NCBI GenBank assembly: GCA_022414725.1
Contig: CM039462.1
Coordinates: 114,936,949-115,000,948 of the forward strand
Source: Microglena sp. YARC
Taxonomy: Eukaryota > Chlorophyta > Chlorophyceae > Chlamydomonadales > Chlamydomonadaceae
Length of the DNA: 64,000 nucleotides
Direction of reading: 5' to 3'
Shown here: positions 44,201 to 59,300 of the stretch, in pieces
How positions within the stretch are numbered: position 1 is the first letter of the stretch
How the letters are laid out: every line of letters begins with the position of its first letter
Notes under the pieces: model-generated
Seen by the model: the letters and a program-made list of their open reading frames with translations, nothing else
Told to the model about the DNA's origin: nothing
The model's database searches: none
Translations under genes and position numbers: made by a program

Positions 44201-47200
44201 TGTGACTCTCATTTTAAATTTCATTTGAATTTGCATATAATCTTTTATAAGTGAATTTCTCATCTCACAGGCAAACGAGTTGGACCTTGCAAAAGATGTG
44301 TTTGATCAAATGTTGGAAGATGGTTGCACTCCCAACCTGGTCACCTTCAACACCCTGATCCATGTGTCTGTGAAGAGGGGGCAATGGGAAGAGGCCATTG
44401 CAACTCTGGACGAACTGGAACGCCAGGTGGGTGTGGTTGGTGATGAACGGGAATGCCAGGTGGGTGTGGGTGAAACTGGTGTAGGTATAATGATGTGGGT
44501 GAACTGGTATGCCAGGTGGGTGTGGGTGAGCCTGGTGTAATGATAATGATAACGCCTGGTGGGGCGTGGTGTTAACGGAGCCCGTCGTACGCGGGTGGGG
44601 AGCGGTCTCCTACCTCAACTGGACAAGCTACCATCGCGGTTGACGACGACCTGCAACGCCAAGAGCGACCGAAGGGGAAGTCGAACCCCCGACTCTTCAT
44701 TCTTGAGCAATCTGGTCTACCACTAGACCATTGTAATCGCTAAAGAGGCTGAGCCTGGTGTAGGTATATTGATGTGTGTGAACTGGAATGCCAGGTGGGT
44801 GTGGGTGGTGACGAACTGGAACGCCAGGTGTGTGCGGATGAACGTGGTGCATGTATAATGATGAGTTGTGATCTGGGTCCTGCTCTAGGGGTTTTCATAC
44901 CTACGCGCCACCAAAACGGTGGTTGGGAGTTTGTTTTGTTTGTCCTCGACACACCCCTGATGTAATTGTTTCTTGCCCACACTCACAACACTCCATCCCA
45001 CCATCTCAGCCACCATCTCCTCCATCTCACCCTTCTGAACCAAACCCCAACCCACCACACAGGGCATTCAAGCAGAAGCACACACCTACAACACTCCATC
45101 CCACCATCTCAACCTCCATCTCCTCCATCTCACCCTTCTGAACCAAACCCAACCCACCACACAGGGCGTTCAAGCAGAGGCACACACCAACAACACTCCA
45201 TCCCACCATCTCAACCACCATCTCCTCCATCTCACCCTTCTGAACCAAACCCCAACCCACCACACAGGGCGTTCAAGCAGAGGCACACACCTACAACACT
45301 CCATCCCACCATCTCAACCACCATCTCCTCCATCTCACCCTTCTGAACCAAACCCCAACCCCACCACACAGGGCATTCACGCAGAGGCACACACCTACAA
45401 CACTCCATCCCACCATTCTTTACCAAACCCCAACCCCTCTTAACCAAACCCCAACCCCACCACACAGGGCATTCAAGCAGAGGCTTACACCTACAACACT
45501 CCATCCCACCATTCTTTACCAAACCCCAACCCCTCTTAACCAAACCCCAACCCCACCACACAGGGCATTCAAGCAGAGGCTTACACCTACAACACTCCAT
45601 CCCACCATTCTTTACCAAACCCCAACCCCTCTTAACCAAACCCCAACCCCACCACACAGGGCATTCAAGCAGAGGCTTACACCTACAACACTCCATCCCA
45701 CCATTCTTTACCAAACCCCAACCCCTCTTAACCAAACCCCAACCCCACCACACAGGGCATTCAAGCAGAGGCTTACACCTACAACACTCCATCCCACCAT
45801 TCTTTACCAAACCCCAACCCCTCTTAACCAAACCCCAACCCCACCACACAGGGCATTCAAGCAGAGGCACGCACCTACAACACTATCATCAGTGCATGCA
45901 GCAAGGCCGGGCGTCCAAAGCAAGGCCTCCAGGTGTGTATGCATGTATGTGTGTGTGCATATGTATGCGTGTATGGATGTGTGTGTGTATGCATGTATGT
46001 GTGTGTGCATATGTATGGATGTACGGATGTGTGTGTATGCATGTATGTGTGTGTGCATATGTATGCGTGTATGGATGTGTGTGTATGCATGTATGTGTGT
46101 GCGCATATGTATGCGTGTGTGTATGCGTGTGTATGTATGTGTATGTGTGTTGGTGTATGGATGTGTGTGTATGCATGTATGTGTGTGTGCATATGTATGC
46201 GTGTATGGATGTGTGCATATTCATGCGTGTACGGATGTGTGTGTATGCATGTATGTGTGTGTGCATATGTATGGATGTATGGATGTGTGTGTATGCATGT
46301 ATGTGTGTGTGCATATGTATGCGTGTATGGATGTGTGCATATTTATGCGTGTATGGATGTGTGTGTATGCATGTATGTGTGTGTGCATATGTATGGATGT
46401 ATGGATGTGTGTGTATGCATGTATGTGTGTGTGCATATGTATGCGTGTATGGATGTGTGTGTATGCATGCATGTGTGTGTGCATATGTATGGGTGTATGG
46501 ATGTGTGTGTATGCATGCATGTGTGTGTGCATATGTATGGGTGTATAGATGTGTGTGTATGCATGCATGTGTGTGTGCATATGTATGGGTGTATGTATGT
46601 GTGTGTATGCATGTATGTGTGTGTATGCATGTATGTGTGTGTGCATATGTATGGGTGTATGTATGTGTGTGTATGCATGTATGTGTGTGTGCATATGTAT
46701 GCGTGTATGGATGTGTGTGTATGCATGTATGTGTGTGTGCATATGTATGCGTGTATGGATGTATGTGTATGCGTGTGTATGTATGTGTATGTGTGTTGGT
46801 GTATGTCTGCGTGTGTGTATACGTGCGTGTGTGTATGTATGTGTGTGTATGTATACGTGTATGTATGTGTGACAGGAGCACCTACACCACTGCCATCAGT
46901 GCATGCAATAAGGCAGGGCATCCAGAGCAAGGGATCCAGGTGTGTATGTATGCGTGTGTATTTGTGTGTATGTAGGTAAGTGTGTGTATGTATGTGTGAC
47001 AGGAGCACCTACACAACTGCCATCAGTGCATGCAATAATGCAGGGCGCCCAGAACAAGGGCTCCAGGTGTATGTGTATGTATGTGTGCGTGTGTGTATGC
47101 ATGTGTGTGTATGTATACGTGTATGTATGTGTGACAGGAGCACCTACACCACTGCCATCAGTGCATGCAATAATGCAGGGCGCCCAGAGCAAGGGCTCCA

Positions 47201-50200
47201 GGTTTGTATGTATGTAAGTGTATGTATGTGCGTTTGTATGTCTGTATATGTGTGTATGTATGTGTGTATGTATGTGTGTTTGTGTGTGTATGTATGTGTG
47301 TTTGTGTGTGTATGTATGTGTGTGTGTATGTGTGTGACATGTGACATGAACACCTACAGCACTGCAATCAGTGCATGTAATAATGCAGGGCGCCCAGAGC
47401 AAGGGCTCCAGGTTTGTATGCATTTGTGTGTATTTATATGTATGTGTGTGTATGTCTGCGTGTGTGTATGTGTGTGTATGTATGTAAGTGTGTATGTATA
47501 TGTGTGTATGTATGTATATGTATGCGTGTATGTATGTGTGTGTATGTGTGGGTGTATGTATGTGTGTTTGTGTGTGTATGTATGTATGTGTATGTGTGTG
47601 ACATGTGACATGAGCACCTACAGCACTGTTATCAGTGCATGTAATAAGGCAGGGCGTCCAGAGCAGGGGCTCCAGGTGTGTATGCGTGTGTATCTGTATG
47701 CTTTTGTGTATGTATGCATGTGTGTTTGTATGAATGTGTATGTAGTTGTATGTATGCTTGTGTGTGTGTCTCTATACATGTGTATGTTTGTGTGTGTATG
47801 TGTGTAAAGAGCACCTACACTACTGCCATCAGTGCATGCAATAAGGCAGGGCGCCCAGAGGAAGGGATCCAGGTGTGTATGTGTGTGGAAGTGAGTATGG
47901 ATGTGTGTATATGCGTGTGTATGTGTGTGTATGCATGCATGTGTATGTATGAGTGCATGTGTGTGTACGTGTGCGTGTGTGTATGGATGCACGTGTGTAT
48001 GGATGCGTGAGTGTGCATGTGTGTGCGTGTGTATGTATGTGTGTGTTTCTGTGTGTATGTGTGTATTTGTGTGTGTGTACGCGTTGTATGGATGTGTGTG
48101 TATGTATAATGTGTATGTATAATGTGTGTATGTGTATGTATGCATGTATGGATGTGAGTATATGTGTGCGTGTGTAAATGTGTGTATGTATGGATGTGAG
48201 TGTATGCATGTGTGTGTAAATATGTGTGTGTATATGTCATATGTGTGACAGGAGCACCTACACCACCGCCATCAGTGCATGCAATAAGGCAGGGCGCCCA
48301 GAGCAAGGGCTCCATGTGTGTATGTATGCATATGCATGTGTATGTGTGCGTGTGTATGTATGTGTGTGTATGTAGGCATGTGTATGTGTGTATGCATGTG
48401 TGTGTGTATGTGTGCATGGATATGTGTGTATGTATGCGTGTGTGTATGTGTTTGTGTTTGACAGGAGCACCTACACCACCGCCACCAGTGCATGCAATAA
48501 GGCAGGGCGCCCAGAGCAAGGGCTCCATGTGTGTATGTATGCGTGTGTGTATGTGTTTGTGTTTGACAGGAGCACCTACAACACTTTTATCACTGTTACA
48601 TGTACGTGGGCATATGTATGTATTTTCCTTTACCTGTATTCCTGTCGTTTTCCATAATGATAATATATGTTGGTATTTAAACTTGCAGAGGGGGTTCCAC
48701 ACACTGAGGGGCTATCAGAAACAGTCACTATTTTTCAGCTACAAGCAGCAGCTTCTAGGCAGCTCCCCTGGCTTGCTACCCAGCCAATACTTAAGCAACT
48801 GTGTGGACTGGTGCAAGTGTACAAGCGCATGCTAGCCGCTGGGGTTCAGCCCTCCTCCTCCACCTTCACTACTCTCATCACGGTGTACGGCAAGCAAGGG
48901 TTGTGTGTGGGGGGTTGGGGAGGGGTGTGTGTGTGTGTGTGTGGGGGGGGCATTATGAGGGGCTAACTGAAACAAGCACTGTGTGGATTGGTGCAGGTGT
49001 ACAAGCGTATGTTAGCCGCTGGGATTCAGCCCTCCTCCTCCACCTTCACTACCCTAATCACGGTGTACGGCAAGCAAGGGTTGGTGGACAAAGCGTTAGA
49101 GATATTTCACCTGATGGTCCACCAAGGCTGCGAACGGACAGTGGTGACCTACAACTCCTTGATCAACGTCTGTGAAAAGGCAGGGAGGTGGGAGGTAGCT
49201 TTCGAGCTGTTTGGCAAGATGCGACTTGAAAACTGCAAACCCACTGTGGTCACCTACAACTCCCTCATTGCAGCATGTGCTCAAGGTTAGTCAACCACTG
49301 AGTACTCTCTTGCTCTCACACCCTAAATCACCACCACTACCACCACTTCCACCACCACCACTACCACCACTACCACCACCACCACCCTTATCGCCGCATG
49401 TGCTCAAGGTGAGCCCACCACTGCATACTCACTTGCTCTCACACCCTCAATCACCACCACTACCACCACCACCACTACCACCACCAACACTACCACCACC
49501 CTCAACCACTACCACCACTACCACCGCCCTCAATCACCACTGCCACCACCACGACCACCACTACCACCACCACTACCACCACGACCACCACCCTCAATCA
49601 CCACCATCACCACCACTACCACCACCCTCAATCACCACCACCACTACCACCACGACCACCACTACCACCACCACTACCACCCTCAATCACCACCACCACT
49701 ACCACCACGACCACCACTACCACCACCACTACCACCCTCAATCACCACCATCACCACCACTACCACCACCACGACCACCACCCTCAATCACCACCACCAC
49801 CACCACCTGCTCGTGTGCCCACCACCACCACCTGAATTACTACTCACCCACGCACACATACATCCATGCATACACCCTTACACCCATATATACGCTCACC
49901 CATACACTCACATACTCACCCATATACACCCTTACACCCACATTCACCCATACATACACCCATGTACACATTCACTCATACACCCACATACTCACCCATA
50001 TATCCAACAACAGCAATAACAACAACAACAACAACACAACACCAGCAACTCCAGGTGGTCTTTGGGAGAGAGCTTCTGCGCTGTTTGATGAGATGCTGGT
50101 ACATACTCACCCTCATCCTCCTCATCCTCCTCATCCTCCTCAGGCACCCATACACCCACATACACATGCATCCATACATGCACCCATACACCTACGTACT

Positions 50201-50307
50201 CACCCACGTACACATCCACCCATACATAAACCCGCATACTCACCCACATACCCAACAATAATAACAAAAATAACAACAACAACATCAGCAACAACAACAA
50301 TAATAAT

Positions 50308-50345
<38 letters not shown>

Positions 50346-53300
50346 CTTCAGGTGGTTTGTGGGGGAGAGCATCTGAGCTGTTTGGAGATCCGCCTCCTCC
50401 TCATCTTCATCATCACCAACCTCATCCTCACCCTCAACACCCTAATCCTCTTCATCCTCATCAAACAACCATACACACACATACACATACCCCCATACAT
50501 ACCCCCATACTTACCCACCTACCCAACAACACCAACAACACCAACAACAACAAATCCAGGTGGTCTGTGGGAAAGAGCATCTGAGCTGTCTGATGAGATG
50601 CTGGTGCTACCTGTCTTAAGGGCTCAAGACATACCCCCATACTCACCCACATACACATTCACCCATACACCCCATACTCACCCACATACACATTCACCCA
50701 TACACCACATACTCCACCCACATACCCAACAACAACAACAACTCCAGGTGGTCTGTGGGGGAGAGAATCTGAGCTGATTGACCCACATACACATTCACCC
50801 ATCCACCACATACTCACCCACATACACTTTCACCCATCCACCACATACTCACCCACATACACATTTACCCACCCACCACATGCTCACCCACATACCCAAC
50901 AACAACAACAACTCCAGGTGGTCAGTGGGAGAGAGCGTCTGAGCTGATTGACCCACATACACATTCACCCATCCACCACATACTCACCCACATACACATT
51001 CACCCATCCACCACATACTCACCCACATACACATTCACCCACCCACCACATACTCACCCACATACCCAACAACAACAACTTCAGGTGGTCTGTGGGAGAG
51101 AGCGTCTGAGCTGTTTGATGAGATGCTGGTACTACCTGGCTGTAAGCCCGACAGCAACTCATACGTTGCATTGATCAATGCTTTTGGGAAGTCAGGCCAG
51201 TGGAGGCGTGCTCTAGAAGCCATGGGGCAGATGGAGGCATCAGGTATTTTGCCATATCATTTTTTGCTCTCCGCTTTTTTGCCTTTTTTTGCTTGTTGGC
51301 GTGGTGTGGTGTGGGTATTTGTGTTTTTGTGCATTCTCATGCTAGTTCACGCATTTAGGAACTCAGGCCAGTGGAGGCGTGCTCTAGAAGCCATGGGGCA
51401 AATGGAGGCATCAGGTATCTGACCTTGTCTTGGTTTGCTTGTTGGCATGGTGTGTTCGTGTGTGTTCGTGTGCATTGCGAGCATGGTGTGTTGGTGCATG
51501 TTCATGCTTGCCATGCTTTTGGGAAGGCAGGCCAGTGGAGGCGTGCTCTAGAAGCCATGGGGCAGATGGAGGCATCAGGTATTTTGCCATATCATTTTTT
51601 TGCTCTCTGCTTTTTTTGCCTTTTTTTGCTTGTTGGCGTGGTGTGGTGTGGGTATTTGTGTTATTTATGTTTTGTGCATTCTCATGCTAGTTCACGCATT
51701 TAGGAACTCAGGCCAGTGGAGGCGTGCTCTTGAAGCCATAGGGCAAAAGGAGTCCTCTAGTATCTTACCATGTCTTTGTTTGCTTGTTGACATCCCCCCC
51801 CCCACCACCACACCACACACACACACACCTAACCAACTCAGGTTTCAACTGCGACGCCGACTTGCCTTCCTGCATCATGGGGGTGCTGTGTCCTCTCTGT
51901 CATCCCTCCCCCCCCACCCCCCCACCCCCCCACCCCCCACCCTTCACTCCCTCCCCACCACCACCACCACACACACACACACCTAACCAACTCAGTTTCA
52001 ACCGCGACGCCGAAGTCTTTGACTGCGTCATGGAGGTGCTGTGGCAGAGTGGTGTTGCCATGGCGCAAGTGCGCGCTTTGCAACTGTGGAGCACTGCCAA
52101 CAAGAGCGGCCAGGTGTGATGTGTGTGTTTGAGGGGAGGTGTGTGTGTGTGTGGGGGGGGAGTATGTGTAGTGAGGGTGTGTGTTTATGTGGGTATGAGG
52201 GGGTGATTGTGGGTGGGGTGGGGGGGTGGGAGGTAGGTGTAGTGGGAGTGGGGGTGGGGTGGGTGTGGGGGTATGTGTAGTGAGGTGTGTGTGTGTGTGT
52301 GTGTGTGTGTGGGGGGGGGGGGGGTGTATGTGTAGTGAGGGTGTGTGTTTATGTGGGGGCAGTGAGGAGGTGATTGTGGGTGGGGTGGGGGGGTGGGAGG
52401 TAGGTGTAGTGGGGGTGGGTGGGGGGTGGGGGGGTGTATGTGTAGTGAGGGTGTGTGTTTTATGTGGGGTAGTGAGGGGGTGATTGTGGGTGGGTGGGTG
52501 GGGGGGGAGGTAGTTGTGTAGTGGGGGGGGGGGGGGGGTGGGGGGGGGGGGGTATGTGTTGTGAGGTGGGTGGGTGGGTGGGGGGGGGGTAATGTGTAGT
52601 GAGGGTGTGTGTTTATGTGGGGCAGTGAGGAGGTGATTGTGGGTGGGGTGGGGTGGGGTGAGGTAGGTGTAGTGGGTGTGGGTGTGTGGGGTGGGGGGTA
52701 TGTGTAGTGAGGGGGGGTGTTTATGTGGGTGGGGGCTAGGTGGGAGGTAGGTGTAGTGGTGGTGGTGGTGGGGGGGTATGTGTAGTGAGGGTGTGTGTGA
52801 GGGGGGGCAGGGCGGGGGCTGTGGCAGAGTGGTGTTGCCATGGCACAAGTGCGCGCTTTGCAACTATTGAGCACTGCCGACAAGAGTGGCCAGGTGTGGA
52901 TGTGTGATGATTGTGGTTGGCCCCGTTAGATGGTTGGTAGATGGTGGGTAATGGTGCATGTGGTGGTTGATGTTGGTTGGTTGGTAGATGGTGGGTAATG
53001 GTGCATGTGGTGGTTGATGTTGGTTGGTTGGTAGATGGTGGGTAATGGTGCATGTGGTGGTTGATGTTAGTTGGTTGGTAGATGGTGGGTAATGGTGCAT
53101 GTGGTGGTTGATGTTGGTTGGTTGGTAGATGGTGGGTAATGGTGCATGTGGTGGTTGATGTTGGTTGGTTGGTAGATGGTGGGTAATGGTGCATGTGGTG
53201 GTTGATGTTGGTTGGTTGGTAGATGGTGGGTAATGGTGCATGTGGTGGTTGATGTTGGTTGGTTGGTAGATGGTGGGTAATGGTGCATGTGGTGGTTGAT

Positions 53301-56300
53301 GTTGGTTGGTTGGTAGATGGTGGGTAATGGTGCATGTGGTGGTTGATGTTGGTAGGTTGGTAGATGGTGGGTAATGGTGCATGTGGTGGTTGATGTTGGT
53401 TGGTTAGTAGATGGTGGGTAATGGTGCATGTGGTGGTTGATGTTGGTTGGTTGGTAGATGGTGGGTAATGGTGCATGTGGTGGTTGATGTTGGTTGGTTG
53501 GTAGATGGTGGATAATGGTGCATGTGGTGGTTGATGTTGGTTGGTTGGTAGATGGTGGATTATTTGGTGGTTGTATCCAGTGCAAGCAATCAGGCTGGCC
53601 TCCTCAACCTCACGCCTTGTAATACAGCGTACTATTGCGTTATGTATTTACGTGTGATGGTGCCGTTTTTATTACAATGTCTGAATTCAGTTCTCATCTA
53701 CACCAACAACCAGTCTGCTGACGTTTTGCAATACAGCTCGCTAACCTTCACCCCCTTCACCACCACCCCCACTACAATCCCGCATCTACACTAACGACCA
53801 GTTGGCTGACATATTACAACACAGCTCTGACCTTCACCCCTTCACCCCCTCCCCCAATACAGTCCGGTATCTACACCAACGACCAGTTGGCTGACGTGTT
53901 ACAATACCGCTCCTTGGTCTTCACGCCTGGTGCTGGCTTCATCTCTTCTAGTCCCGCATCTACTCCAACAACCAGTCAGCTGATGTGTTATAATACAGCT
54001 CGCTGACTTACAACCCCTTGACCCCCACCCCCACTACAGTCCCGCATCTACACCAACGACCAGTTGGCTGACATATTACAACACAGCTCTGACCTTCACC
54101 ACTTCACCCATTCGCCCCTTCACCCCTTCACCCGATGCAGTCCCGCATCAACACCAACGACCAGTTGGCTGACATATTACAACACAGCTCTGACCTTCAC
54201 CACTCACCACCTCACCCCTTCACCCCACCCCCAATACAGTCCCGCATCTAACTAACGACCAGTTGGCTGACATATTACAACACGGCTCTGACCTTCACCA
54301 CCTCACCCATTCACCCCTTCACCCCTTCACCCCCACCCCACTTACAGTCCCCATCTACACCAACGACCTGTTGGCTGACATATTACAACACAGCTCTGAC
54401 CTTCACCCCTTCACCCCTTCACCCCCACCCCCACTACAGTCTCGCATCTACACCAACAACCAGTTGGCTGACGTATTGCAATACAGCTCGTTGGTCTTCA
54501 CGCCCGGGGCGGCTTCATCTCCTAGTCCGCATCTACTCCAACAACCAGTCCAGCTGATGTGTTTATAATACAGCTCGCTGACTTACAACCCCTTGACCCC
54601 CACCCCCACTACAGTCCCGCATCTACACCAACGACCAGTTGGCTGACGTATTGCAATACAGCTCGTTGGTCTTCACGCCCGGGCCGGCTTCATCACCTAC
54701 TCCGGTGCTGGTAGAGCTCAGCACTAAGGTTTCCAAGGAGGGACCGGCATTCTCGCACGAGAGGGTGTCTTCACGCTGCACGACCCAAGCAAAAGCGGAA
54801 CACTATGGCCTGACCGCCAGCTGCTGGTGTTGATTTGTGAGGGGGTGAGTTGATGTGTGTGTGTGGAGGGGGGGGGGGGGGTATATGTCATGAGGGGGGT
54901 GTAGTGAGGGGACGAGTGCAGGATCTGATTTTGTATGTACTTTTTCTCGCATGAGAGGGTGTCGTTCACACTGCACCAACCTAAGCAAAAGCTGAAGACA
55001 ATTGCGGATCGCCAGCTGCTGGTGTTGATTTGTGAGGGGGGGAGTTTATTTGTGTGTGTGGCGCGGGGGTATGTGGGGGTGGTGGGGTGAGGTGAGGGTG
55101 TGTGTAGTGAGGAGGTGAAGATCAGGATCTGATTTTGTATGTAGTTTGTATGTACTCATTTATCGCATGAGAGGGTGTCGTTCACGCTGCCCCCGGCCTA
55201 AGCAAAATCGGAACACTATGGCTGAACGCCAGCTGCTGGTGTTGATTTGTGAGGGGGTGAGTGTGTGTGTGTGTGTAAGGGGGACGGGTAGTGTGGTGGG
55301 TGTGGGTGGGTAGGGTTGGGGGGTATGTACTATGCATACGTGCCACAATCCCCCCCTCCCCCCACACACACACCCCACCCCACGTGACAAGCATGTTGCG
55401 CGGGGCCTAATCCCCCTTGCAGATCTTCACTCCCACCACCACCACACACACCACAATCCTCCCACCACACACCACCACGCACCACCACGACAATCTTCCC
55501 ACCGCCACACCACACACCCACCACCACAATCCTCCCCCCCACCACACCACCACACACCACATCACCACCACACACACCATAACCCACCCACCATCACCCA
55601 CCGACCCAGGTGACAAGCATGCTGCGCGGGGCCTCCTCCCCCTTCGAGATCGTCTCCCCCACCACCCACCACCAACCAGTCACCCACAACACACAACCAC
55701 CACAATCCTCCCCCCCTCCACACACACACCACAATCCTCGCCCACCATCACCCACCATCACCCACCGACCCAAGTGACAAACATGCTGCGCGGGGCCTCC
55801 TCCCCTTTGAGATCTTCTCTCTCTCCACCACCACCACCACAGCAATCCTCCCCCACCACCCGCACTCCACAATCCCCCTCCCCCACCAGGTGACAAGCAT
55901 GCTGCGTGGTGCCTCCTCCCCCTTCGAGATCTTCCTCAAAGGCAGGGCCATGGTCCTGGAGGCGGAGGCAGTTGACTTGGCCTCGTGGCTTGCAACACCA
56001 GACTTCGAGTCGCTTGTGTACCTGACCCAGTTTGCACTAACACACTCACCACCACACCACCACCACACACTCCACACACACCACAACCACCACACACAGA
56101 CCACCACCACACACACACCACACCCACGCAACCCACCACTACGGCCACCACACCACACAATCCCCCACCCACCACTATCCCCCACCCAGGTGACAAGCAT
56201 GCTGCGCAGGGCCTCCTCCCCCTTTCAGATCTTTCTCAAAGACAGGGCCGTGGTCCTGGAGGCGAAGGCAGTTGACTTGGCCTCGTGGCTTGCGATGCCA

Positions 56301-59300
56301 GACTTTTAGTCGCTTGTGAACGTGACCGCAGTTTAAACCACCACACCCACCATCAAACACCCACCACCCAGGTGACAAGCATGCTGCGCGGGGCCTCCCT
56401 CCCTTTCAGATCTTCACTCCAACCACCACACACCACAACCACCACCACAATCCCTCCCTCACCACACCCACAAACCACACCACAATCCCCACCACCACCC
56501 ACTACACCCACCTAGGTGACAAGCATGCTACGCTGGGCTTCCTCCCCCCTTTGAGATCTTCTCTCCCCACCACTACGCAATCCTCCCCCACCCACCGCGC
56601 ACTCCACAATTCCCCCTCCCCACCCAGGTGACAAGCATGCTGTGTGGTGCCTCTCCCCTTTGAGGATCTTCCTCAAAGAGAGGGCGGTGGTCCTGGAGGC
56701 GAAGGCAGTTGACTTGGCCTCGTGGCTCGCGACACCAGACTTTGAGTCGCTTGTGTACCTCACCCAGTTTGCTCAAACCAAAACGATATCTCTGGCAAGC
56801 CTGTTCATCGAGGACATCCGCCTGACGCGCTACTGCACCGAGGCATTCACAATGATCCAAAGGTGGGGTGATGGTGGATGTGGAGGTTGGTTGATGATGG
56901 GTGGTGGGTGTGGTGGTTGGTTGATGGTGGGTGTGGATGGTTGGTTGATGGTGGGTGTGGGTGTGTGGTTGGTTGATGGTGGGTGTGGATGGTTGGTGAG
57001 GACATTCGCCTGACGCGCTATCCGAGGCATTCACAATGATCCAAAGGTGGGGTGATGGTGGAGCGCATGTGGGGTGATGGTTGTGATTGTGGGGTGGTGG
57101 GTGTGGTGGTTGGTTGATGGTGGGTGTGGATGGTTGGTTGATGGTGGGTGGTGGGTGTGGTGGTTTGGTTGATGGTGGGTGTGGATGGTTGGTGAGGACA
57201 TTCGCCTGACGCGCTAGCTGCACCGAGGCATTCACAAATGATCCAAAGGTGGGGTGATGGTGGATGTGGAGGTTGGTTGATGATGGGTGGTGGGTGTGGG
57301 TGGTTGGTTGATGGTGGGTGTGGATGGTTGGTTGATGGTGGGTGGTGGGTGTGATGTGGTTGGTTGATGGTGGGTGTGGATGGTTGGTGAGGGTTGGTTG
57401 ACATTTTATGCGCCTGACGCGCTACTGCACCGAGGCATTCACAATGATCCAAAGGTGGGGGTGATGGTGGATGTGGAGGTTGGTTGATGATGGGTGGTGG
57501 GTGTGGTGGTTGGTTGATGGTGGGTGTGGATGTTGGTTGATGGTGGGTGGTGGGTGTGGTGGTTGGTTGATGGTGGGTGTGGATGGTTTGGTGAGGACAT
57601 TCGCCTGACGCGCTACTGCACCGAGGCATTCACAATGATCCAAAGGTGGGTGATGGTGGATGTGGAGGTTGGTTGATGATGGGTGGTGGGTGTGGTGGTT
57701 GGTTGATGGTGGGTGTGGATGGTTGGTTGATGGTGGGTGGTGGGTGTGGTGGTTGGTTGATGGTGGGTGTGGATGGTTGGTGAGGACATTCGCCTGACGC
57801 GCTACTGCACCGAGGCATTCACAATGATCAAAGGTGGGGTGATGGTGGATGTGGAGGTTGGTTTGATGATGGGTGGTGGGTGTGGTGGTTGGTTGATGGT
57901 GGGTGGTGGATGGTTGGTTGATGGTGGGTGTGGTGTGGTGGTGAGGTTGGTTGATGGTGGGTGTGGATGGTTGGGTGAGGACATTCGCCTGACGCGCTAC
58001 TGCACCGAGGCATTCACAATGATCCAAAGGTGGGGTGATGGTGGATGTGGAGGTTGGTTGATGATGGGTGGTGGGTGTGGTGGTTGGTTGATGGTGGGTG
58101 TGGATGGTTGGTTGATGGTGGGTGGGTGGGTGTGGTGGTTGGTTGGTTGATGGTGGGTGTGATGGTTGGTGAGGACCATTCGCCTGACGCGCTACTGCAC
58201 CGAGGCATTCACAATGATCCAAAGGTGGGGTGATGGTGGATGTGGAGGTTGGTTGATGATGGGTGGTGGGTGTGGTGGTTGGTTGATGGTGGGTGTGGAT
58301 GGTTGGTTGATGGTGGGTGGTGGGTGTGGTGGTTGGTTGATGGTGGGTGTGGATGGTTGGTGAGGACATTCGCCTGACGCGCTACTGCACCGAGGCATTC
58401 ACAATGATCCAAAGGTGGGGTGATGGTGGATGTGGAGGTTGGTTGATGATGGGTGGTGGGTGTGGTGGTTGGTGTGATGGTGGGTGTGGATGTTGGTTGT
58501 GGTGGGTGGTGGGTGCGGTGGTTGGTTGATGGTGGGTGTGGATGGTTGGTGAGGACATTCGCCTGACGCGCTACTGCACCGAGGCATTCACAATGATCCA
58601 AAGGTGGGGTGATGGTGGATGTGGAGGTTGGTTGATGATGGGTGGTGGGTGTGGTGGTTGGTTGATGGTGGGTGTGGATGGTTGGTTGATGGTGGGTGGT
58701 GGGTGTGGTGGTTGGTTGATGGTGGGTGTGGATGGTTGGTGAGGACATTCGCCTGACGCGCTACTGCACCGAGGCATTCACAATGATCCAAAGGTGGGGT
58801 GATGGTGGATGTGGAGGTTGGTTGATGATGGGTGGTGGGTGTGGTGGTTGGTTGATGGTGGGTGTGGATGGTTGGTTGATGGTGGGTGGTGGGTGTGGTG
58901 GTTGGTTGAATGGTGGGTGTGGATGGTTTGGTGAGGACATTCGCCTGACGCGCTACTGCACCGAGGCATTCACAATGATCCAAAGGTGGGGTGATGGTGG
59001 ATGTGGAGGTTGGTTGATGATGGGTGGTGGGTGTGGTGGTTGGTTGATGGTGGGTGTGGATGGTGGTTGATGGTGGGTGGTGGGTGTGGTGGTTGGTTGA
59101 GTGATGGTGGTTGGATGGTTGGAATGAGGTGTGGATGGTCATTCGCCTGACGCGCTACTGCACCGAGGCATTCACAATGATCCAAAGGTGGGGTGATGGT
59201 GGATGTGGTGGTGGTTGGTTGGTAAATGGTGGGCAATGGTGGGTGGAAGTGATTGGTTGATGGTGGTTGGTTGGTAAATGGTGGGCAATGGTGGGTGGAA

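Noticed and set aside
44664..44741. A functional tRNA gene
   Set aside because: The anticodon stem does not pair and linker lengths are wrong, so it is listed only as tRNA-like.
45889..46975. ORFs of 218-359 codons on both strands (His/Thr/Ile or Cys/Val/Met-rich)
   Set aside because: They are open only because the GTATGTGTGTGTGCAT repeat has no stop codons; all frames on both strands give the same few residues.
49211..50584. 457-codon plus-strand ORF rich in Pro/Thr/His
   Set aside because: Starts inside exon D in the wrong frame and follows CAC/TAC/AAC repeats.
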